Source: Eggerthellaceae bacterium (GTDB lineage: Bacteria > Actinomycetota > Coriobacteriia > Coriobacteriales > Eggerthellaceae). Taken from it: a stretch of 17,597 nucleotides of DNA. The notes under the pieces are model-generated. The model saw only the letters and a program-made list of their open reading frames with translations, was not told where the DNA came from and did not search any database. Below are positions 7,337 to 15,861 of the stretch, piece after piece. Made by a program: the position numbers and the translations under genes. Within the stretch, counting starts at the first letter, position 1, and every line of letters starts with the position of its first letter. Where the stretch lies: positions 1-17,597 of the forward strand of contig CAADXT010000055.1 of the NCBI GenBank assembly GCA_900753095.1. Direction: 5' to 3'.

Positions 7337-8583
7337 TTTTCTGCGCCCATCGAGCGCATCGGCATTGAATACCCCTTCTTTTCTCCGCTTCTTTCTAGAT
7401 GAGCATCCTTTTCAATTTTTGCATCAAGGTAACCGCTCAACATCCAAAAGAAAAAGGAACTAGCGCCAGGCCCAAATGGGGGAAACCCTTCTAAAGCCGA
7501 CTCGACAAGATAGAAAGCCGTTAAAGCAACTATTATGGTGCATAGCCATTTCTGAGAATCAGGTTTGTTTGAGGCAGTTAAGCCATGACGTATATTCCGA
7601 ACTATGCGTAGGCCCCAAATGAAAAATACTGGGAGCGACCCAAGTACCCCAACGTTTACGTAGGTATTTACGTAAAAACAGTCCACATAATAATTTCCAA
7701 GCCCAAATATCGGATTTTCATTAGCCAAGTCTAGAGCCATAGCCCAAAGGCCCAAACGTCCACTTGAGAAAGTGTTTAAATCAGAGTCTTGGTATTTATC
7801 GAAAAATAAAGCATGAGAAACATAGGTTTGAAAAGTTGGAGAGTAAAAGAAAGCCACAAAAGCGCAAACCGCCACGACAAATAGAACCTTCTTTTTTCCT
7901 GTGTAGAAAAGCAATGCGACAACAGCCGCAAGGAAGGCAAGCAGGCTCGTACGGCATTGCATTAGCATTATCGACAAGACAAGCGCACCCGCAATGATTA
8001 AACACATAAGGCTCTTCGTTGGCCTCTTTTTGTGTACAGCAATTGCCACCAGCACGATTCCTGCAGCCCCAGCAATTTGCCCAAAGCTATTTTTCGAAGC
8101 AAACAAATACACCTGGCTTGTCAGCCATGAATCCAGGCTAGGAACATAAGTGACAATAGCCCATATGCCATAAACACATGATGAAACTACGTAAGCAATG
8201 ATTACGTAGTTCCAGGTATCATTTCCCCTGATACTAAAACAAAGAAAATAACCAGCAACATACATAAGGAAAGCTTTTGCAATAAGAGCTGAATATCCAA
8301 TTAAATATCCAAAGTTTCCCGTGAACAACGCACAAAAGCAGCAATAAGCAATAAAGCAAACGAATGCCCCCAGCATCCACGCAAAAGTGCTAGACAGCCT
8401 TATGCTCGGCGCCTCAGATACCGCACAGTAAACCAAAAGCGAAAGCCAAACTATTCCATAGAGCAGTTGGAACGCTGGCACAATCTGGGACAGCACCGTA
8501 AAACCCACTCCGACGCAGACGGCAAATACCACACCGCGCGATCCAGCATCCTTCATCAATAAGGGTTCTGACGAAATACGCAC
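7333..8583 (-). CDS. wzy: Wzy-type polysaccharide polymerase
   Basis: Hydrophobic protein of 416 residues with roughly ten to twelve membrane segments, joining lipid-linked repeat units on the outer face of the membrane. The family-like part is near the C-terminus: SSGRLGLWAMALDLANENP followed by IFGLGNYYVD, a large loop and further hydrophobic segments, as in O-antigen ligase/polymerase proteins. RTSLLAFLAAV in the middle is also typical. The GTG start directly abuts the TAA of the upstream glycosyltransferase; an internal ATG at 8556 is the alternative start. Its TGA overlaps the wzx ATG by four bases. The sequence cannot separate Wzy from an O-antigen-ligase-like enzyme, but a wzx neighbour and the absence of another polymerase favour Wzy. 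AT-rich like its neighbours. Confidence 0.85.
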   Translation of the reverse strand: MRISSEPLLMKDAGSRGVVFAVCVGVGFTVLSQIVPAFQLLYGIVWLSLLVYCAVSEAPSIRLSSTFAWMLGAFVCFIAYCCFCALFTGNFGYLIGYSALIAKAFLMYVAGYFLCFSIRGNDTWNYVIIAYVVSSCVYGIWAIVTYVPSLDSWLTSQVYLFASKNSFGQIAGAAGIVLVAIAVHKKRPTKSLMCLIIAGALVLSIMLMQCRTSLLAFLAAVVALLFYTGKKKVLFVVAVCAFVAFFYSPTFQTYVSHALFFDKYQDSDLNTFSSGRLGLWAMALDLANENPIFGLGNYYVDCFYVNTYVNVGVLGSLPVFFIWGLRIVRNIRHGLTASNKPDSQKWLCTIIVALTAFYLVESALEGFPPFGPGASSFFFWMLSGYLDAKIEKDAHLERSGEKKGYSMPMRSMGAEK

Positions 8584-9742
8584 TTAGGAACCTATGCCAA
8601 TGCTTCGCTTGGCGATACCAGAGTAGAGGAACACGACTTTCGCTCGATCCGCATTCCTCTTCATAGATTCAAGCATTTCTATTTCCATCAGACTCGCCAG
8701 GTCATTGGCGAGAGCGACTGCGTCATCGCCACTCGTATATGCCACATTGCCCCCACAGTCGATATGGGTTGTGCCTGCCCAACGCTTTACGAGCAGTGGC
8801 TTGCCCATAGCTGCAGCTTGCTCCCAATACACAGAATGGCGACCGGGGAAAACAATCAAATCGGCTATGGCGAAATAGTCATACGATTCTGATGTACTTG
8901 CCCAAGGCAGATATATAATTCGATCTTCCTGGAGACGCTTATCAAAGGCAACTTTAAGCGATGAGGCAACAGGTCCAAAAAATAAGCAACTTCACATTTC
9001 CGCCTATTTCGGCAACAGCATCCATCAATGCCAGGATCTGACATTTCGATTCGTCAAATTTTCCACCCGTAACAATAACGAAGTCCTTTGTTTGCAAATC
9101 GAGGCGATTTCTCGTAGCCATGATCGACGCTGCGCCAGACGCCCTGGCTACCTCGTCGTCATCCGCGCCCATAACCAACAGAGAGCATTTTTCAGAAGGC
9201 AAACCGTAATTCTCAGTTAAAAAATCAACCCTCGCCGGTAACACCCCCCAAAACTTTGTAGTGAATGGTTCTATTAGTTGCGCACAATGCCTCCATATAA
9301 TTCGATGCAGGATATACTTTGAAATCAGATTTGTTGCACTGTTCGAATAATCCGCATGGTTGTCGACGTAGACTTCTATTCCGGGATTGTTTTTTAGATA
9401 CTTAACGACCTGTTTAATATCTAAAAACTGACAACCATGTATAAACAAAATGTCTGGCTCAGAATTCTCAAGCGCCGCATATAGCCCTCGAAACAGCTGC
9501 AACTTTTTCGATACTTTATTATCTAAACGGTAGTCAAGACGAACGACCTTTATCCCATTTTCGTTAATATAAGTATCACAATGATCCATATATGCCTGCT
9601 CTCCATTCGACCCAAAGGTCAGAAGAGAGGCAATAACTTCAACCTCATACCCTAGACGCTTATGAAATTTAGGGAGTAAATTTTCCTGATAGCTATACCC
9701 ATCAGGAAAAAAGCAGGCTAAACAAAGATGCGTTATTTTCAT
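8584..9742 (-). pseudogene. GT4-type glycosyltransferase, frameshifted at a T6 run
   Basis: Starts MKITHLCLACFFPDGYSYQE at ATG 9742, with a GAGAG upstream, and has the look of a GT-B retaining transferase. The first domain contains ILFIHGCQFLDIKQ and YVDNHADYSNSA; the second begins DFVIVTGGKFDESK. At the six T on the coding strand (8982-8977) the frame turns into WTCCLIA and stops at 8954. With one T fewer it reads LIFGPVASSLKVAFD, then LPWASTSESYDYFAIADLIV and FPGRHSVYWEQAAAMGKPLL, to a TAA at 8584. The restored protein is 385 residues. The last part is typical of GT4 sugar-nucleotide binding regions. Its ATG overlaps the acetyltransferase stop as ATGA. Donor and acceptor sugars cannot be read from sequence. 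Confidence 0.8.
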
Positions 9743-10365
9743 TCTTGAGTCTCTCTTGCAGATAGGGCCTCAAGAAAACTATCCGGCTTGTCGAACAAGG
9801 CAGACACCTCGCTCAGTTTCTCTTCCGGCCAATCCCACCACCGAGACCGCATCAACCCATCTATTACATCATCCGCAAATCTATACCTCAACAGCCTTGC
9901 TGGTGCTCCAGCAACAATGGCAAACGGTTTCACGTCCTTCGTCACAACAGAATGTGCACCAATTATCGCCCCGTCGCCAATAGACACTCCCCCAGCAATG
10001 AAGCACCCTTCGCCAATCCACACATCGTTCCCAACAACAACAGGCTTGGATTCCTCGAACGTTAAGTGAGCAAAATTCTTTCCAAACACATTATTTCCAT
10101 CTAGAAAAACAGGAGACGATGACACGAAAGATGTAGGATGCGCGCCCCCTCCAATAGCGCAGTAACTTGCTATAGAGCAAAAGTTCCCAATTTTAACATT
10201 GTTCATTGAATTAGCTGCGCCCATATACGAATATCGACCCATAGACACGTTTATCAAATTAGATCGCTGGCAAATCTTTGCCGTCGGATCTATATCGCAA
10301 TCTCGAAGTGTAGGCACTTGAATTTTTTGCAGCAGTTTTCCAAAATAATAGCTTATAGATCGCAT
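9739..10365 (-). CDS. Hexapeptide-repeat (CatB/WcaF-like) O-acetyltransferase
   Basis: Left-handed beta-helix acyltransferase of 208 residues that most likely acetylates a sugar of the repeat unit using acetyl-CoA. Hexapeptide turns are visible from about residue 25 (DIDPTAKICQRSNLINVSMG, NVKIGNFCSIASYCAIGGG) to about 165 (VVVGNDVWIGEGCFIAGGVS, IGDGAIIGAHSVVTKDV). GGGAHP with H76 sits where this family has its catalytic histidine. The C-terminal WWDWPEEKL is characteristic of the CatB-like xenobiotic/sugar acetyltransferase group. Start ATG 10365 has GAGGAA about six bases upstream and overlaps the preceding GT2 by 13 bases. The end overlaps the next gene as ATGA. Intact, unlike the genes on either side. 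Confidence 0.9.
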   Translation of the reverse strand: MRSISYYFGKLLQKIQVPTLRDCDIDPTAKICQRSNLINVSMGRYSYMGAANSMNNVKIGNFCSIASYCAIGGGAHPTSFVSSSPVFLDGNNVFGKNFAHLTFEESKPVVVGNDVWIGEGCFIAGGVSIGDGAIIGAHSVVTKDVKPFAIVAGAPARLLRYRFADDVIDGLMRSRWWDWPEEKLSEVSALFDKPDSFLEALSARETQE

Positions 10366-11224
10366 TTGAGTTCCTCGTTTGACCGGCTTGCTTCCATTTC
10401 GCGTTCATATATCTTTGCGTCAACAAGAAAGCGATACCAATATGCCTGCAAAAAAGCATGCATCTTCCCTGGCTTGCCGTCGAGGAAACCAAGTCTAAAA
10501 TAATACCTGTAGATATAATATAAATGCGCTCTAAAAAATTTCGGAAGCCGATAATACAGCTTGTCTCGAAGTGATTTCGCTTTCTCCGCTTCGCCGTACA
10601 AGTTTTCTAAGCAAGTTGCCTGGGAACGAATCGCACAATAATCACTCACCTCACGTGTTGCATACCAATTATGCTTTGCAATCCAGGTATTTAAATCTTT
10701 GAAATCATAGTGTAGGCAATCATTGCGCAAATCGATTGTGCGCCCATCCGTTAGATAGATGTGCTCGCCCATTGCCCGATCTTCGTATCGCCCATGTCCA
10801 TTCCTGAAAATCGTAAGATTATAGAATGGATATATTCCACCATGTGTCAAAAAACGGCCCATGAAATACACCTTAAATCTCATCACCATGCCATTGACAT
10901 CATCATCATCATCGTGATCAGCGCATGCATGCGTAATTTCGCTTGCAAGCTCAGGGGTCACAACTTCGTCTGCGTCAATTCGGTATACCCATTTAGTAGC
11001 AACATCAACATTGTCAAGGGCCCAATTGAATTGAGCTGCATAGTGAACAAACTCGTGGTGATAAATATCTGCACCAAAACGTTTCGCTATCGCAACGGTA
11101 CTGTCCGTACTACCGCTATCAACAACAACAATTCGCGATACTAAACCTTGTATAGATTGAAGGCAGTGCTGAATGTTTTTTCCTCATTCTTGGCTAATAC
11201 GATTGCTGTCATGTCACATGCCAT
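10353..11224 (-). pseudogene. GT2 family glycosyltransferase, frameshifted at an A6 run
   Basis: From ATG 11224 (or the in-frame ATG 11212) the protein begins MTAIVLAKNEEK and then meets six A on the coding strand (about 11180). The written frame runs into a stop within about 12 codons. Adding one A restores NIQHCLQSIQGLVSRIVVVD, then SGSTDSTVAIAKRFGADIYH, HEFVHYAAQFNWALDNVDVA and TKWVYRIDADEVVTPELASE, and continues without a break to the TAA at 10353. This is a complete GT-A transferase of 290 residues: VVVDSGSTDS is the nucleotide-binding motif and DADE supplies the metal-binding DXD. The C-terminal part (YRYYFRLGFLDGKPG) is typical of glucosyltransferase-like GT2 enzymes of the WaaE type. 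A GTG at 10961 could start a fragment lacking the catalytic half. Confidence 0.85.
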
Positions 11225-11254
11225 AGGGATACTTTCTTCTAACTTAGAGCAAAG

Positions 11255-11272
11255 CAATGCAGCGATGCATTG
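11255..11272. repeat. 7-bp inverted repeat between fnlB and the GT2 gene
   Basis: CAATGCA (11255-11261) and TGCATTG (11266-11272) form a perfect stem with a four-base loop, just past the fnlB stop at 11280. The T-run needed for an intrinsic terminator is missing. It lies precisely where GC-rich sequence gives way to the AT-rich block. It may be an RNA-processing or stabilising hairpin, or a recombination scar. Confidence 0.45.
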
Positions 11273-11279
11273 TTGGTAC

Positions 11280-12503
11280 TTATACTTCCTCGTGGTAGGT
11301 GTCGGGACTCTCCGGGTCGAAGGGCTCGTTGGCCCACATGACCGTTACCAGGTCTTGCGTGTCGGAGAGGTTGGTTATGGAATGGGTGCGCCCGGGGACC
11401 ATCTCCACCACGCGCATGTCGGAGCCATTGACGACGTACTCGTCCACCGGGTAGGGGTTGCCTTCGGCGTCGAGGCCGACCCTGCGCAGCTTGATGCTGG
11501 CGGTACCGGACACCACCAGGAACCTCTCCCACTTCGACATGTGCCAGTGGTTGCCCTTGGTGACGCCCGGCTTGGACACGTTGACGGACACCTGGCCTCG
11601 GTCGGGCGTGCGCAGGAACTCCGTGAAGCTTCCGCGCTCGTCGACGTTGGGTTTCAGGCCGTAGGCGAAATGCCCCGGCTCGTAGTACGAGAGGAACGTC
11701 GAGTAGAGCTTCTTCGGGAAGCTGCCCTCGGAGAGGTCCGGCACCCCGAGGGTCTCCCGCGAGTCGCGGAAGCCCTTGAGCAATTCGACTATCTCGCCGA
11801 GCGTCGCCCTCTGCGCGCCGGGGGTGTAGCAGTAGCGGCCCGCCTCGTCGGGCACGCACCTCGTCCCCTCGTAGCGGCAGCGGTGCACCTCGCCGACCAT
11901 GGCGTCGAGCATGGCCGTCACCAAGTCGTCTATGTAGAGGAGCTCCAGCTCCACGGACGGGTCGTTGACGGTGAAGCCCCTCCCGTTGGCGATGGCATCG
12001 CAGAACGTGGCCACGGCCGAGTTGTAGTTGGGTCGGCACCACTTGCCGTAGAGGTTCGGGAAGCGGTACACCAGGGCCTCGGCGCCCGTGCGCTCGGCGT
12101 AATCGAGAAAGAGCTCCTCGCCGGCCAGCTTGCTCTCGCCGTAGGGGCTCCCCGCATAACGGCCGCAGAGGGTCGCCTGCACGGAGCTCGACAGCATCAC
12201 AGGGCATTTGTTTCCGTGGCGCTCCAGCATGCCCAGCAGCACCTCGCCGAAGCCGCGGTTGCCCTCCATGAACTCGGAGGGGTCCTTGGGGCGGTTGACG
12301 CCGGCGAGGTTGAATACGAAGTCGGCGTCCGCGCAGTAGGAGTCCAGCTCCTCGGGCGCGCCCTCCCGGTCGTGCTCGTAGACCGTCAGGGGAAGCAGGC
12401 TCTGGTACTTCTCTCGCCTGTCCTTGCCGTCGGCAATGTTGTTGAGCGCCTCGCAGAGGTTTCGGCCCACGAACCCCTTGGCGCCGGTGACCAGCACCTT
12501 CAC
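11280..12503 (-). CDS. fnlB: UDP-2-acetamido-2,6-dideoxy-hexulose reductase (FnlB/CapF)
   Basis: Second enzyme of the UDP-L-FucNAc pathway, 407 residues, with the two-domain layout of CapF. The N-terminal SDR reductase has VTGAKGFVG (5-13) and YGESK (Y121, K125) as YxxxK. The C-terminal cupin has GNHWHMSKWERFLVVSG, with HWH at 319-321 as likely metal ligands. In CapF the cupin epimerises C3 and the SDR domain reduces C4. The GTG start lies one base after the fnlA TAG, so translation is probably coupled; no strong ribosome binding site of its own is visible. It marks the left end of the GC-rich right-hand block. Identification is strong because fnlA precedes it directly. Confidence 0.93.
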   Translation of the reverse strand: MKVLVTGAKGFVGRNLCEALNNIADGKDRREKYQSLLPLTVYEHDREGAPEELDSYCADADFVFNLAGVNRPKDPSEFMEGNRGFGEVLLGMLERHGNKCPVMLSSSVQATLCGRYAGSPYGESKLAGEELFLDYAERTGAEALVYRFPNLYGKWCRPNYNSAVATFCDAIANGRGFTVNDPSVELELLYIDDLVTAMLDAMVGEVHRCRYEGTRCVPDEAGRYCYTPGAQRATLGEIVELLKGFRDSRETLGVPDLSEGSFPKKLYSTFLSYYEPGHFAYGLKPNVDERGSFTEFLRTPDRGQVSVNVSKPGVTKGNHWHMSKWERFLVVSGTASIKLRRVGLDAEGNPYPVDEYVVNGSDMRVVEMVPGRTHSITNLSDTQDLVTVMWANEPFDPESPDTYHEEV

Positions 12504-12504
12504 G

Positions 12505-13563
12505 CTACTGCACCGCCTCGTGCTCGCGGCCCTCGAGGGCCAGCTGCACGTACTCGGCGGTCTTGATCTTCTCCACCGTGCCGGCCACGTCCAGGCGGGT
12601 CGTGTTGTGGGAGGTGTAGGACTCGTCGGCCTGGGTCTTGACGTCGCCCTCCACCACGAACTTGTCGTAGTTGAGGTCGCGCGAGTCGCACGCCACGCGG
12701 AAGTAGTCCCCCATGTCCTCGGCGCGCAGGCGCTCCTCGCGGGTCATGAGCGTCTCGTAGAGCTTCTCGCCGTGGCGGGTGCCTATCACCTGCGTGCCCA
12801 CGTGCCCGAACACCTCCTGGACCGCCTCGGCGAGGTCGCCGATGGTGCTGGCGGGTGCCTTCTGGATGAACAGGTCGCCGGGGTTGGCGCGCTCGAAGGC
12901 GAACTGCACCAGGTCCACCGCCTCGTCGAGGTTCATGAGGAAGCGCGTCATGCTGGGGTCGGTGACCGTCAAGGGCTCGCCCTTGCGGATTCTATCGATA
13001 AACAGCGGGATCACGCTGCCGCGGGAGCACATGACGTTGCCGTAGCGGGTGCAGCAGATGGTGGTGCGGCCGGCGCCGTTGCGGGCGTTGGCGTAGATGA
13101 TCGACTCCATCATGGCCTTGGACTTGCCCATGGCGTTGATGGGGTAGGCAGCCTTGTCGGTGGACAGGCACACCACGCGCTCGACCCCCTCGTCGATGGC
13201 GGCGTGCAGCACGTTGTCGGTGCCGATGACGTTGGTGCGCACGGCCTCCATCGGGAAGAACTCGCAGGAGGGCACCTGCTTCAGCGCCGCGGCGTGGAAG
13301 ATGTAGTCCACCCCGCGCATGGCGTCCTTGACCGACTGCGGGTTGCGCACGTCGCCGATGAGGAAACGCACCTTGCCGGCGAGCTCGGGGCTGCGCTCCT
13401 GAAGGCGGTGGCGCATGTCGTCCTGCTTCTTCTCGTCGCGGCTGAAGATGCGGATCTCGCCGAGGTCCGTGTGCATGAAGTGCTTCAGCACGGTGTTGCC
13501 GAAGCTGCCCGTGCCGCCCGTGATCATAAGGGTCTTGTCTTTGAATGCCGTAGTGCTCTGCAT
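12505..13563 (-). CDS. fnlA: UDP-GlcNAc 4,6-dehydratase/5-epimerase (FnlA/CapE)
   Basis: First committed enzyme to UDP-L-FucNAc, 352 residues. It has the Rossmann motif GGTGSFG (16-22), LSTDKAAYPINAMGKSKAMM, and NMEAVRTN-like context (PMEAVRTNVIGTDNVLHA). The SDR YxxxK tyrosine is replaced by methionine (M145, K149); I recall the same substitution in CapE/FnlA enzymes, so it is a family mark rather than a defect. Start choice: ATG 13563, with GAGGAG about ten bases upstream inside the end of the previous gene; a frame from 13593 would overlap that gene and lacks a site. Four bases separate it from the GT4 stop. Very GC-rich, so long antisense frames over it are shadows. Confidence 0.95.
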   Translation of the reverse strand: MQSTTAFKDKTLMITGGTGSFGNTVLKHFMHTDLGEIRIFSRDEKKQDDMRHRLQERSPELAGKVRFLIGDVRNPQSVKDAMRGVDYIFHAAALKQVPSCEFFPMEAVRTNVIGTDNVLHAAIDEGVERVVCLSTDKAAYPINAMGKSKAMMESIIYANARNGAGRTTICCTRYGNVMCSRGSVIPLFIDRIRKGEPLTVTDPSMTRFLMNLDEAVDLVQFAFERANPGDLFIQKAPASTIGDLAEAVQEVFGHVGTQVIGTRHGEKLYETLMTREERLRAEDMGDYFRVACDSRDLNYDKFVVEGDVKTQADESYTSHNTTRLDVAGTVEKIKTAEYVQLALEGREHEAVQ

Positions 13564-13567
13564 ATGT

Positions 13568-14788
13568 CTATCGCTCCTCGCAAAGGTCGGCAAGAAGCCC
13601 CTCGAGATCGTCGAGGAACCTCTCCTTGGTGAAATGGTTCAGGTAGTAGTCGCGGGCAGCCAGGCCCATGCGGGCCTTCTCTCCCTCAGGCAAGGCCGCG
13701 AACTCGCGCGCGATGCGGGCCAGCCCCTCGGCGTCCGCCGTGCCGCAGCACATGCCGCAGCTGGCCTCGGCCAACACGCGCCTTGTCTCTCCGTCAAGCG
13801 CCGCCAGCACGGGACGGCCCGCCGCCAGGTAGGTCGTTGCCTTGCGCGGCAGCGTGTACTGGGCCATGGGGCTCGCCTCGAAGGTGACGATCATCGCGTC
13901 AGATGCCCCGTAGTACGAAGGCATCTCCTCAACGGGCCTTCGGCCGTGGAAAAGCAGGTTCACGAGCCCAAGCTCTGCAGCACGCCCTTCGCACGCCTCC
14001 AAATGAGACCCGGAGCCGACGATGTGGAACGCTATCGCCGGGTCGTCCTTTAGCAGGTTCGCAGCCTCAACGATGGTCTCCACCGACTGCGCCTGCCCCA
14101 CGTTGCCCGCGAAGGTGAGATTCACCTTGGAGAGGTCGTAACCCTCTGGAGAAGGGCCGGCCGCGTTGGCCAGGAAAGCGTCGTCAGCGTATTGCGGCAG
14201 GTAGGCCGAGTCGGGGATGCTAAGCCCCAGCTCCCTCCTGAAGTACTCGTCGAACATCGGCGAGGTGACGGCGATCCGGTCGGCCTGCGAGTAGATGCGC
14301 TTCGAGACCGAGCGCATCCACCTGAACGGCAGTGACGACTCCTTGAAGCCGCCCGCCAGAAGCGACGCCGGCCACAGGTCGAAGCAGTACAGAAGCGACT
14401 TCTTGCGGTTTCTCCCAGCCCAAACAAGCGCCGGGTCGGCCTGCATGACCGGCGAGAACTGGTAGCCGAGGGCAACATCGAACTCATCACCCAGGCCTCG
14501 GGCAGCCCTGTTGGCGTTGCGCCAGAAGCTCAGGTAGTTGCGCACGCGGTTCATGCCGCCCGATAGGCGCGGGCGAAGGGGCACGCGGATGACGCGCACG
14601 CCGTTGCGCACCTCAAAGCGGCAGGCAGGGTCGCGCCACTCCCGCGGGATGTCGTTTCCCGGCATGCCCGTGTTCGGCAAGGCGGTTATCACCGTCACCT
14701 CGTGGCCGCGGGCAACCAGCGCCTCGCACACGTCGGCGGTGTTGAACGGCTCTGGCCAGTAGTGCTGGCAGGAGACGAGGACCCCCAC
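13568..14788 (-). CDS. GT4 glycosyltransferase, WbuB-like, probable FucNAc transferase
   Basis: GT-B transferase of 406 residues. It begins MGVLVSCQHYWPEPFNTADV, and ARGHEVTVITALPNTGMPGN is the typical N-terminal pattern of WbuB-type enzymes. The second domain starts near LTFAGNVGQAQSVETIVEA, with FHGRRPVEEMPSYYGASDAM and TLPRKATTYLAAGRPVLAAL in the donor-binding part. The GTG start at 14788 follows a G-rich ribosome binding site about five bases upstream and overlaps the end of the phosphoglycosyl transferase frame. A longer frame running through to 15316 is a GC shadow. In several O-antigen clusters a WbuB homologue travels with fnlABC and adds L-FucNAc. That function here is inference from context. 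Confidence 0.9.
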   Translation of the reverse strand: MGVLVSCQHYWPEPFNTADVCEALVARGHEVTVITALPNTGMPGNDIPREWRDPACRFEVRNGVRVIRVPLRPRLSGGMNRVRNYLSFWRNANRAARGLGDEFDVALGYQFSPVMQADPALVWAGRNRKKSLLYCFDLWPASLLAGGFKESSLPFRWMRSVSKRIYSQADRIAVTSPMFDEYFRRELGLSIPDSAYLPQYADDAFLANAAGPSPEGYDLSKVNLTFAGNVGQAQSVETIVEAANLLKDDPAIAFHIVGSGSHLEACEGRAAELGLVNLLFHGRRPVEEMPSYYGASDAMIVTFEASPMAQYTLPRKATTYLAAGRPVLAALDGETRRVLAEASCGMCCGTADAEGLARIAREFAALPEGEKARMGLAARDYYLNHFTKERFLDDLEGLLADLCEER

Positions 14789-15747
14789 CTGGCCCCCTCC
14801 CCGGTGACCATCGTGCGCAGCGTGCTCCAGATGATCGACCAGTCCTTCGCCACGGAGCGGGTCTCTATGTACTCGATGTCGTAGCGGGCCTTCTCCTTGG
14901 GCAGCAGCTCGTAGCCGCCCGTCACCTGGGCCAAGCCGGTTATGCCGGGGCGCACGGCCAGGCGCTGCTCCCAGCCCTTGATGCGCTTGCAGAACTCGCC
15001 GTGGAACACGGGACGCTCGGGGCGCGGGCCGATGAGGCTCATGTCGCCCTTCACCACGTTCCAGAACTGGGGTATCTCGTCGAGCCTGGTCATGCGCAGC
15101 CTCTTGCCAAGCGGCGTGATGCGCGGGTCGTCGCCCGCCGCCCAGCGGACCCCCTTGGCCTCGGCATCGGTGTACATGCTGCGGAACTTGTAGATCTTGA
15201 AGAGCTTGCCGCCCTTGCCCACGCGGGTCTGAGCGTGGATCACGGGGCCGGGGCTCTCTGCCTTGACGGCAACGGCGATGGCGGCCATGGGGATGGCCAG
15301 CACGACGAGCGCGCACGAGCAGCTCACCACGTCGAACGCGCGCTTCGCGAAACGGTACGCCAGGCCCCCGCCCACCCTCTTCAGCTCCGGGAGCACCACG
15401 ACATCGTCCGGGAGGAGCTTCGCCAGGACGTCGGGCGCTATGGCGCTCTCGGTCAGACCAGGCGTCTGGCTCAGCGCCGTCACCACGGCGATGCGCTCGG
15501 TGTTGCCGGAGACCCCCTCTGCCGCCTCGGCGATATCGCGAATCACCGGATCTTCGCTATCTGATGCTTTTTCGCCAAAATCGACGTGCAAAACGTTCGC
15601 TGGGGCTTTTCCTTGCTCAACAGCCATTTCGCCAGAATCCGATGCAACCGCATCATCGATTCCCGCATCCGCTTCCATTACCGCTTCACTCAAACCAGTC
15701 GTTACGTCCCTGGGGCCCAGGGTTCCTCCCGTCGCGTTACCGCTCAT
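14695..15747 (-). CDS. Phosphoglycosyl transferase starting the repeat unit (PglC/WcaJ core)
   Basis: Transfers the first sugar phosphate to undecaprenyl phosphate. The C-terminal 200 residues are the bacterial sugar-transferase domain: KRAFDVVSCSCALVVLAIPM (reentrant hydrophobic helix), YKFRSMYTDAE, RLDEIPQFWNVVKGDMSLIG with the Asp-Glu dyad, PRPERPVF and RPGITGLAQVTGGYE. The N-terminal 140 residues are acidic with no membrane segments, unlike WbaP/WcaJ enzymes with four helices; I do not recognise them. Start ATG 15747 (MSGNATGG) is chosen because a longer frame would read through the terminator at 15789-15826; its ribosome binding site is weak. Odd: relatives usually end near VTGEGAR, but here the codon after AGG is TGG, adding a 30-residue out-of-frame tail that overlaps the next gene by 94 bases. 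Confidence 0.9.
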   Translation of the reverse strand: MSGNATGGTLGPRDVTTGLSEAVMEADAGIDDAVASDSGEMAVEQGKAPANVLHVDFGEKASDSEDPVIRDIAEAAEGVSGNTERIAVVTALSQTPGLTESAIAPDVLAKLLPDDVVVLPELKRVGGGLAYRFAKRAFDVVSCSCALVVLAIPMAAIAVAVKAESPGPVIHAQTRVGKGGKLFKIYKFRSMYTDAEAKGVRWAAGDDPRITPLGKRLRMTRLDEIPQFWNVVKGDMSLIGPRPERPVFHGEFCKRIKGWEQRLAVRPGITGLAQVTGGYELLPKEKARYDIEYIETRSVAKDWSIIWSTLRTMVTGEGARWGSSSPASTTGQSRSTPPTCARRWLPAATR

Positions 15748-15788
15748 ACCTGCTGGCCATGCGCTTGCCGTATCCGTATTTGGGCAAC

Positions 15789-15826
15789 AAAAAACGGCAG
15801 CCTTCGCCGCCGAGTTCTTCTGCCGT
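15789..15826 (-). terminator. Intrinsic terminator between the antiterminator gene and the capsule genes
   Basis: On the minus strand ACGGCAG (15826-15820) pairs with CTGCCGT (15800-15794), a 7-bp GC-rich stem with a 19-base loop, followed by a run of six T (15794-15789). It lies 42 bases upstream of the phosphoglycosyl transferase ATG and 79 bases after the NusG-paralogue stop. It should therefore stop most transcripts before the biosynthesis genes unless polymerase has been modified. Confidence 0.8.
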
Positions 15827-15861
15827 ATGAAATTGCTTTTCGCGCATGCCCTCGTGTATCC

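Noticed and set aside
11148..13632. Two long plus-strand frames opposite fnlB and fnlA
   Set aside because: Same shadow effect in GC-rich DNA; valine/alanine/histidine-rich with no motif, no ribosome binding sites.
14789..15316. N-terminal extension of the GT4 frame into the phosphoglycosyl transferase gene
   Set aside because: The Arg/His/Gly-rich sequence is out-of-frame reading of the sugar-transferase gene; the protein proper starts at GTG 14788.
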